Shown one piece after another: positions 8,768 through 13,874 of a stretch of DNA of 13,874 nt. The notes beneath the pieces are model-generated. The model did not search any database. It was not told the origin of the DNA and worked only from the letters and a program-made list of their open reading frames with translations. Origin of the DNA: Gryganskiella cystojenkinii (lineage: Eukaryota; Mortierellomycota; Mortierellomycetes; Mortierellales; Mortierellaceae); NCBI GenBank assembly GCA_015852425.1, contig JAAAIG010000954.1, forward strand, positions 1 through 13,874, written 5' to 3'. The position numbers and the translations under genes are program-made. Each line of letters starts with the position of its first letter. Within the stretch, counting starts at the first letter, position 1.

Positions 8768-9449
8768 GGCGTGTTTCTTAATTTGACCAAGCATTATTTT
8801 TTTTTTGTTCTTGGAGGAAGAAGAAAAAGAAAAGAGGAGGTGGAAGAGGAGGACCGTTAGAGGTCAGGTGTCGCATTTTGTTCTCAACATAGAAAATATA
8901 CATTATCATTGTCATTTACTTTATTTTTTGTCGTCATGATGGCATGATAATGTGAAGAGCGGGGTCTCTCGCCAGATATGAATGCACTGCAATTGAAGGA
9001 TGAAGTTCTAGCGCATTATGCAATCACAAAATTACGACGGGCGTACCTGGATGTCTTGAGAAGTCCTGGTGGCATACGTTAAATAAAATCAGAGAGCAGA
9101 AAACTCAACCGCGCAACAGGAACACACCCCATCGTGCTACATGCATGCGTATAATTTTCTCTCCCATGCACATAGCACGGTAAGGACTGAAGACACTTAG
9201 TGGAGTCCGCCTCAGATATTGAACATGGAGGAAAAAAAAAAATGACAGCGGTTCCAAAATAAAAAAAATGCTCCTTGCCCTGGAGAGAGATCTGCCCCGT
9301 CAAAAAAACTTTCTCCACACGGCGAGAGACACCCTTTTTGCTGTCACTTTTCTGCGTGATTTACGCGCGTTTGTTAGAACTGACCAACTTTTCATTGTTC
9401 GACAAGTCTTCGCCGATTCGAAGTTTGCAATGACCCTAACAAGGTCGAA
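8768..9449. other. 3' UTR of mL38 and intergenic sequence
   Basis: Begins with a T run and a purine-only stretch of GGA/GAA triplets at about 8814-8854 (simple repeat in the mL38 3' UTR). Beyond it are A- and T-runs (9231-9242, 9261-9268, 9302-9308). Short open frames (9268-9453 plus, 9079-9318 minus) lack family resemblance and coding composition. Bases 9313-9381 resemble a block near 13116-13208 (see findings). No gene is seen. Confidence 0.6.
8814..8854. repeat. Purine-only GGA/GAA simple repeat
   Basis: An almost uninterrupted purine tract made of GGA, GAA and AGA units immediately 3' of the mL38 stop codon. It is low-complexity sequence of the 3' UTR and shows no precise repeat unit. 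Confidence 0.6.
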
Positions 9450-9704
9450 CTAGCTCAAGTCCCTGTAAGAATGATCCATGATTGGGAGGCAATCCACAAA
9501 CACTTTCTTGCAGTGGATCGTACCAATCAACCTTCGGACCCTCGCTTTGTTGAACGCAAAGTTGAGAATTGCGACTACCGAGTTCTACAGAACCGTGGTA
9601 CTGAAGTCCGACTGGCTCATATCCGCAGCGTTCACCGACCAATAGTCATTGCAGTTGTTGCATTCCGCATCGTTCAGGGCGATCCAGCTCTTGACGAAAC
9701 CAGC
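9450..9704 (-). pseudogene. Possible broken coding relic, unknown family
   Basis: On the minus strand the frame from 9704 reads AGFVKSWIALNDAECNNCND and on to STTVL, then TAG (9587-9585), and continues coding-like for 44 more codons (NSVVAILNFAFNKARVRRLI onward) to a second TAG at 9450-9452. Third codon positions are about 70-75 % G/C on both sides of the internal TAG, like the real genes here and unlike the opposite-strand frame (about 45 %). No Met start is found; a TAA directly precedes the block. This could be a nonsense-broken gene remnant, or a last exon ending at STTVL plus 3' UTR. I recognise no family. The opposing plus-strand 80-codon frame over the same bases is probably its shadow. 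Confidence 0.3.
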
Positions 9705-10055
9705 TTAATCTAATAATAAAGGCGACGGAAAGACTCTCTCTCTTTTCCCCCCTCTCTGGTTCTTTTTTTTTCTTAATTTGTTTGCTTTGCATTGCGCCAT
9801 GTTTGCAGGCCTCAGACCATGATCTGTCCAGTACACTAGCATACCATCTATCTGGTCCGCTCATTATCTCGTGGTGTCGCAAAAGTCCAATGGTTCTCTG
9901 TTTTTTCTTGTCCGGTTTTTCTAGATCTCCCAGCTTTGTGTTTTTGTATCTCTTTCTCTTATTTTTTCTGTTGGTTTGGTGCCTGCCTCTTTTCCCTAAC
10001 TTTTTTTATTCGATCAAGTCCCCTTCTTTTCTAACATATCTAACATAGTTGTTAT

Positions 10056-10200
10056 TCTTAGATCTGGATCTTGATCTTCATTGCGATCTTCGTCTCGTTC
10101 AGGATTGGGATCTGCTTCTGGATCTTGGCCGGGATCGTCTCTGGTCGGTCGGGGCCTTCATTTGAAACCTGGTCCGGATCTTCATCTGCGTGATGATCAG
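10056..10200. repeat. Degenerate GATC-rich short tandem repeat
   Basis: GGATCTT, TGATCTTC, CGATCTTC, GGGATCTGC and GGATCTTG variants recur every 8-20 bases. On the minus strand one frame reads as an acidic Asp-Pro repeat (DPGQDPEADPNPERDEDRNE), like the disordered tails of real proteins, but an upstream TGA interrupts it. Confidence 0.5.
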
Positions 10201-10217
10201 GAAAGATATGAAATATG

Positions 10218-10256
10218 CCATCATCACCATTATCGCCATCATCATAACCACCATAA
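10218..10256. repeat. ATC/ACC triplet low-complexity stretch
   Basis: Imperfect run of CATCATCACCATTATCGCC-type triplets, His-rich if translated on the plus strand. A simple-sequence tract without further meaning that I can see. Confidence 0.5.
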
Positions 10257-10295
10257 AGATTTATTTCACTTTTGGCTTATATTCGGCGTCCCTCT

Positions 10296-11348
10296 CTAGT
10301 GCTTGCGACGACGCTGGACTTCGATCTCTTCGCCGATGTAGCTCTTGAAGTCCGTATACTTGGGCTCCCATGCAAGGAATTCCTTGGCCTTCATAGCGCG
10401 CAAGCGGGAGTTACCTTCTAGGTATCCGCCCATTCCCAGTTCCCAATATATTGCATCTTCCTCCGGACCTGTTTCTTTCACAAGACCAGTATCGTTGATT
10501 CCAAGTTGCTGAAAGTGCTTTGCAATCTCTTCAGCCACCTTACCCAACTGTATGTCGTCGCCCTCCTGCACAAAGTAGTATGCGTCTTCATTCTTAGGAA
10601 GGTATACCAGGCTCTGGCCGCCGCTTGATGACTCGTCTTGAGGCTCCTTCAACGCACGTCCAAACAAAGTGACTTAAAATTTAGCCAAGTCAAGAACATG
10701 GACCTTGGACCAATAGATAAAGCCCTTTCCAACCTGCAGGGCCTGTTTATGCTTGAGTGAGGATTCGACCATAATCGAAACATGGTTGTGGCTGAGGCTG
10801 CCAGGGCGAGTTCCAAAGCCCCAGACGATTGGAGGGACAACGATGTACGTGTCGACTTGACCATTCAACTTGGGAGACATGATTTCCAGATCCACGTTTC
10901 GGTGAGGCTGCTTTGGTCCGAGGGTGGAGAGCTGAGCGGCGTCACTGTCATAGTAGATGGTTTGACTGCCGTAGCTGCCGCTTGCTTCATCCAGAAGGAC
11001 TCCGGCACCGCTGGTGTGGATCAAGATAGGGCGTTTACGACCATTCTCGGGCCGAGGGCGATGCTGCAGACCCTTGAGGATAGCTTGCACTGAACCAGGG
11101 TGGTCAGAGTCTGCAAACGAAAGGACAATATCTGCATGGGCGGCTTCTTTCTCCAAGAGCTGAAAGTCATCCAGAGATCCTAACACAGGCTCGATGCCCA
11201 AGGATCGGATGTCCTTGGCTTTTTCCGGCGAGCGGACAAGAGCGCGGAACGTGCGCTTCGATTTAGCTGACTCCTTGAGGAGGAGGTCGGTAACCGTAGA
11301 CCCGATGTATCCAGTCGCGCCAATGATGAGGACTCGGACGGAAGTCAT
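10296..11348 (-). pseudogene. NAD(P)-binding epimerase-like (atypical SDR) gene with in-frame TAA
   Basis: One continuous frame of 351 codons interrupted by a single TAA at 10676-10674 (codon 225). Before the stop: Rossmann N-terminus VRVLIIGATGYIGSTV (GxxGxxG at about 9-15), LVRSPEKAKDIRSLGIEPV, HTSGAGVL (strand before the active site), SPKLNGQVDTYIVVPPIVWG and KVHVLDLAKF. After it the same frame continues VTLFGRALKEP and ends EEIEVQRRRKH-TAG. Related proteins have Tyr in this place (pattern HVxDLxxxYV), so one TAY-to-TAA change explains the break. No other frameshift or stop is seen, so the lesion looks recent, or is a sequence error or readthrough. The only intron that would skip the stop while keeping frame is 57 nt, starts at the GT after TCCAAG, and would delete the conserved VHVLDLA. 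A C-terminal fragment would lack the Rossmann fold. Resembles NAD-dependent epimerase/dehydratase-like proteins of fungi; substrate unknown. Divergent from an intact NmrA-like gene. Confidence 0.75.
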
Positions 11349-11539
11349 TGCGTTGATTGATTGCTTGGCGAAGTAGAGGTAAATGTCAGGAATGGTTGTT
11401 TGGATAAGGGATTGACAATAGAATGTACACGGGATGAGACACTAAAAAAAAGGAAAAGAAAGGTCAAATTGATCATTTTTGTAGACAACGCCAAACGAAG
11501 TGTGCCATTGGGTGCGGAAGGTTTGAAATGTGAGCCTTG

Positions 11540-11560
11540 TTTTTTTTTGGGGGGGGGGGG
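11540..11560. repeat. T9-G12 homopolymer junction
   Basis: Nine T followed directly by twelve G. Such runs slip during replication and sequencing, and the G run could form a G-quadruplex intermolecularly. The exact length may be uncertain in the assembly. Confidence 0.7.
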
Positions 11561-11714
11561 CGTGCTCTGGATGTTGGTCCTCTGCACCAGTGAATCTACA
11601 GACTTCACTCTTTTTCTTTGGCTGCAAAGAAAACAATAAACCCAATTGAAGTACCCACACCTTGGAAATCATCTCACATTCATAATCGCACTTGAATAGC
11701 GCTCAGTTCCCTTC

Positions 11715-11778
11715 GCTTAATAATGGCTTAATAATCCTCAATTGTCTGCGATGGTCTACTGGTCTCTCGCTTAATAAT
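11715..11778. repeat. Three direct copies of GCTTAATAAT
   Basis: Copies at 11715-11724 and 11726-11735 are spaced 11 bases start to start, about one helical turn; the third is at 11769-11778. The first and third copies are preceded by a similar CT-rich T/C-C context (TTC or CTC). This arrangement is typical of a transcription-factor site cluster; no known factor is assigned. Confidence 0.55.
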
Positions 11779-11901
11779 ACCGTGATCTCTAACTGTCTGT
11801 TCTCTACCACCCGACAATAAGATCGGTTTGGATCAACGTTAGGATAGTTTCATTCCAGACTGCGCGCTGTGCCGTTCCAGAATATTCCGATAGCGAGCTT
11901 T

Positions 11902-11908
11902 TATATAA
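11902..11908 (+). promoter_or_regulatory. TATA box of the NmrA-like gene
   Basis: TATATAA lies 87-93 bases upstream of the ATG at 11995. The in-frame ATG at 11908 overlaps it, so that ATG should lie upstream of the transcript start. This supports the start at 11995. Confidence 0.55.
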
Positions 11909-11994
11909 TGGAATTGCTCATTCTGCTTTATATTTTCAAACATCCCTTCCTTGTACATCCTAAACATCTTCTAGGGACAAGCACCATCACGATC

Positions 11995-12921
11995 ATGAGA
12001 AAAATCCTCGTCGTCTTCGGAGCCACAGGCTTACAAGGCGGATCAGTCGCAAACTATGTCCTCCAGGATGTACAGCTGTCTAAAGAATACAAGGTGCGCG
12101 CCGTAACCCGAGATCCTTCACAGCCGGCTGCCCAGGATCTTCAGAATAGAGGAGCTGAGGTCGTCAAAGGCGATATGACTGACAGCGAGTCGATCAAGCA
12201 TGCTGTCCAAGGCGCACATACCGTTTTCGGCGTCAACCCTGTCTATGATAACGAGGTCAGGTCAAGAGAGATTGCTCACGGCAAGGCTATGGCAGACGAA
12301 GCTGTTGCTGCAGGCGCACAGTATTTCATCTTCAGCACGTCTCAAAACACAAGCAAGATCTCAGGCGGAAAATATACGGGTATTGACCACTTTGACGCGA
12401 AGGCCGAGGTCGAGGAATATATCCGAACATTGCCTATCAAGAGTGCATTTTTCGCTCCCGGTGCGTACATGGAAAATTTTGCTTCCATCATGGCGCCTCA
12501 GCCAGTCGGAGATGGTACTTACACCATTTCCAATGTCGTCTCGCCCCAGACCAAGATGCCGCTAATCGCTGTCGCGTCGGATTCCGGTAAATACGTGGGT
12601 GCTATCCTGGCCGAGCCAGACAAGTACGAGGGCAAGGTCTTCTCTGCGGCCACTAGTGTCACATCATTCGAGGAGATCGCAGAGACGATCAGCAAGGTGA
12701 CGGGCAAGACCGTCAAGTACAAGCAAGTGCCTGTGGAGGTTTTCCGTGGAATGCTGCCTCCTTCGGTAGCGACGCGATACACCAAAATGTTCCTTTTCTT
12801 CGAAGACTTTGGCTATTATGGTCCTCAGACGGAGGAACTTGTCGCATGGACCGGCAAGAATGTTCGCGGAAAATTGACCACTTTGGAAGAGTTTCTCACC
12901 AAGAACCCTCTCAAGCTGTAA
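11995..12921 (+). CDS. NmrA-like family NAD(P)-binding protein
   Basis: Single-exon gene of 308 aa, the usual size of NmrA-like/HSCARG (NMRAL1) proteins, which are atypical short-chain dehydrogenases that bind NADP(H) and act as redox sensors or as isoflavone-reductase-like enzymes. Seen: MRKILVVFGATGLQGGSVA with GxxGxxG (G9, G12, G15), strand AVTRDPSQPAAQ (NADP-binding Arg after beta 2), VVKGDMTD, HTVFGVNPVYDNEVRSREI, FIFSTSQNTSKIS (where catalytic SDRs have Ser-Tyr-Lys), HFDAKAEVEEYIR (Lys of the helix kept), FFAPGAYMENFAS, then the substrate-binding domain to TLEEFLTKNPLKL. The classic YxxxK is replaced by HFDAK, as in NmrA-type regulators that lack dehydrogenase activity. The frame extends upstream with an ATG at 11908, but that codon sits in the TATA box, so the Met at the Rossmann strand is preferred. 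AATAAA at 12953 is a probable poly(A) signal. Confidence 0.93.
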   Translation: MRKILVVFGATGLQGGSVANYVLQDVQLSKEYKVRAVTRDPSQPAAQDLQNRGAEVVKGDMTDSESIKHAVQGAHTVFGVNPVYDNEVRSREIAHGKAMADEAVAAGAQYFIFSTSQNTSKISGGKYTGIDHFDAKAEVEEYIRTLPIKSAFFAPGAYMENFASIMAPQPVGDGTYTISNVVSPQTKMPLIAVASDSGKYVGAILAEPDKYEGKVFSAATSVTSFEEIAETISKVTGKTVKYKQVPVEVFRGMLPPSVATRYTKMFLFFEDFGYYGPQTEELVAWTGKNVRGKLTTLEEFLTKNPLKL

Positions 12922-13865
12922 TGATCATTGGAACAGTAAGGGTAGAAATCGCAATAAATCATGCTAGGCATGTTGATCGCGTAACTTCTTCTTCCAGGTC
13001 TCCTAGTTTGTGTATGCCGAGCAAGGAACGCCTCAACGAGTCATTTTTTTGCTTGAGAACTAGTGGCAAGACCTTTCAGTGTATTTTCGCACCTGAACAA
13101 AAAAAAAAAAAGTTACTCCACGGCTAGATGATGGCGCGATCTGGTGGCGAAGCACAGCAATTTTTTTTTTAAAATTTTTTACGCAGAGTTCTTGTGTTTG
13201 TTAGAACTCATCACGGAATTTGGACCCTGATGGGCAAAACTCGCGCTGAAAGGTGTCTGTTTCTTATACTCCAGAAAAGATAAATGTATCCTTCGCTTTT
13301 TACAATGATGTTGCTCTCAATCGTTTGGACCCGAGGTCGCGCCAAAAAGTTACAGTCGACACCAACAGAGCAGCCCACTCAATTGAAGATTACTGTAGTC
13401 TATTCAGTCTATGACGAAAAATAACAATCGATTTGACTCGTTCTCAAGCCTCATGCCAAAGGAGAAGGCGAGAGCAGACCGCTGTCAACAAGGTCTATGG
13501 AGAAAGAAAAGGCATGGCACGGCATGAATAATTTGGCTGTGGGTGATTGATTATTGTAGTCTAGTCTGATGCTGATATCGACACTCTTAAAAAAGAGATG
13601 CAGTTTGCGGTGCGATCTATGAACATCTCCAGAAAATCAGGTCTGGGTCACACGAGCCTTACTTGGAGAGAAAGGCAAAGTCGAGTGGCAACCTCTATTG
13701 TTTTGGGTTGGGAGTGAGAGGTTCTCTGTCTCTCTCTATGTCACTTTTGAAACTTCCTTGCGACGATACCCCAACGTGAATTTGCCTCCTTGTTTCCCTT
13801 CACTTTTTTCATTTTGCCTTCAAAACTTCACAACCAACTTCCAACACAACTCGATATTTGTGCCG
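12922..13865. other. Intergenic region: NmrA-like 3' UTR and possible downstream promoter
   Basis: Holds AATAAA at 12953-12958, A and T runs (13099-13111, 13161-13180), and, in the last 70 bases, a CT-rich then CA-rich stretch that resembles a fungal leader. No open frame here has coding composition or a known motif. Confidence 0.6.
12953..12958 (+). terminator. Poly(A) signal of the NmrA-like gene
   Basis: A perfect AATAAA 32 bases after the stop codon, in the expected orientation and range for 3'-end formation. Cleavage site not visible. Confidence 0.5.
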
Positions 13866-13874
13866 ATGGATTCT
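13866..13874 (+). CDS. Possible start of a further gene (first 3 codons)
   Basis: ATG GAT TCT closes the window right after a pyrimidine-rich and CA-rich leader (about 13795-13865) like those of mL38 and the REXO1-like gene. Only the leader style supports this; the product cannot be told. Confidence 0.3.

Larger units (their letters stand above)
9705..10295. other. Low-complexity intergenic region
   Basis: About 590 bp with no gene. 9720-10048 is strongly pyrimidine-biased on the plus strand with many T runs. 10056-10200 is a degenerate GATCTT-type repeat, and 10218-10256 is built of ATC/ACC triplets. The broken NAD(P)-binding gene ends just beyond, at 10296. The frames present translate to low-complexity peptides only. 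Confidence 0.6.
11349..11994. promoter_or_regulatory. Divergent promoter between the two NAD(P)-binding genes
   Basis: 646 bp between two start codons pointing outward. It holds a T9/G12 homopolymer junction (11540-11560), three copies of GCTTAATAAT (11715-11724, 11726-11735, 11769-11778), and TATATAA at 11902-11908, about 90 bases before the plus-strand ATG. The repeats lie about 220-280 bases upstream of that ATG and could bind a regulator of one or both genes (inference). Confidence 0.55.

Noticed and set aside
9471..9713. 80-codon plus-strand frame
   Set aside because: Third-position composition is poor (about 45 % G/C) and the opposite strand shows the better coding signal over the same bases.
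9782..10299. Plus-strand frames rich in Phe/Leu and His
   Set aside because: They come from pyrimidine runs and ATC/ACC triplet repeats; low complexity, with no domain.
10639..10696. 57-nt intron that would skip the TAA in the broken NAD(P)-binding gene
   Set aside because: GT and AG exist in frame, but the segment removed encodes the conserved VHVLDLA motif, and the size is below all other introns here; kept only as a possibility for gene predictors.
11869..11994. 42-residue N-terminal extension of the NmrA-like protein
   Set aside because: Its only ATG (11908) overlaps the TATA box, and the family begins at the Rossmann strand encoded from 11995.
1..13874. CRISPR arrays, insertion sequences, tRNA or rRNA genes
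   Set aside because: No regularly spaced repeats, transposase motifs, terminal inverted repeats or tRNA-like arms were found by eye on either strand.

Overview
The window is spliced eukaryotic DNA and reads as a fungal genome. The clues are a Pho84-type phosphate transporter, short GT-AG introns of about 80 to 210 nt, pyrimidine-rich leaders just upstream of start codons, compact divergent gene pairs, and a uS9 (S16) protein with a typical eukaryotic C-terminus. Gene style and C-rich third codon positions fit an early-diverging fungus such as a Mortierella relative. That placement is my inference and is not proven by the sequence. I see no bacterial operon, CRISPR array, insertion sequence or recognisable tRNA/rRNA.

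Layout. (1) 1-1091 (+): 3' part of an inorganic phosphate:H+ symporter. (2) 1797-4012 (-): five-exon aldo/keto reductase with an intact catalytic tetrad and long low-complexity inserts. (3) 4370-5384 (+): two-exon protein with the N-terminal zinc-finger-like segment and EloA-BP1-like domain of REXO1/Rex3 RNA exonucleases but no nuclease domain. (4) 5630-6581 (-): RPS16 (uS9), three exons, whose first intron uses a GC-AG splice pair and is unusually long. (5) 7275-8767 (+): four-exon mitochondrial ribosomal protein mL38 (MRPL35, PEBP-like). (6) 8768-10295: gene-poor, with one broken coding-like relic on the minus strand. (7) 10296-11348 (-): Rossmann NAD(P)-binding epimerase-like gene interrupted by one in-frame TAA. 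(8) 11995-12921 (+): intact single-exon NmrA-like protein. (9) 12922-13874: intergenic sequence ending in what may be the first three codons of a new gene.

Organisation. Three divergent head-to-head pairs share promoters: the reductase and the REXO1-like gene (357 bp), cytosolic uS9 and mitochondrial mL38 (693 bp), and the broken and intact NAD(P)-binding proteins (646 bp, with three copies of a 10-bp direct repeat). Most genes are housekeeping: phosphate uptake, translation in cytosol and mitochondrion, RNA metabolism and redox chemistry. I did not find a convincing new multi-gene system. The best leads are the nuclease-less REXO1-like protein, the nonsense-interrupted reductase beside an intact relative, and the GC-AG intron carrying a 103-codon open frame.
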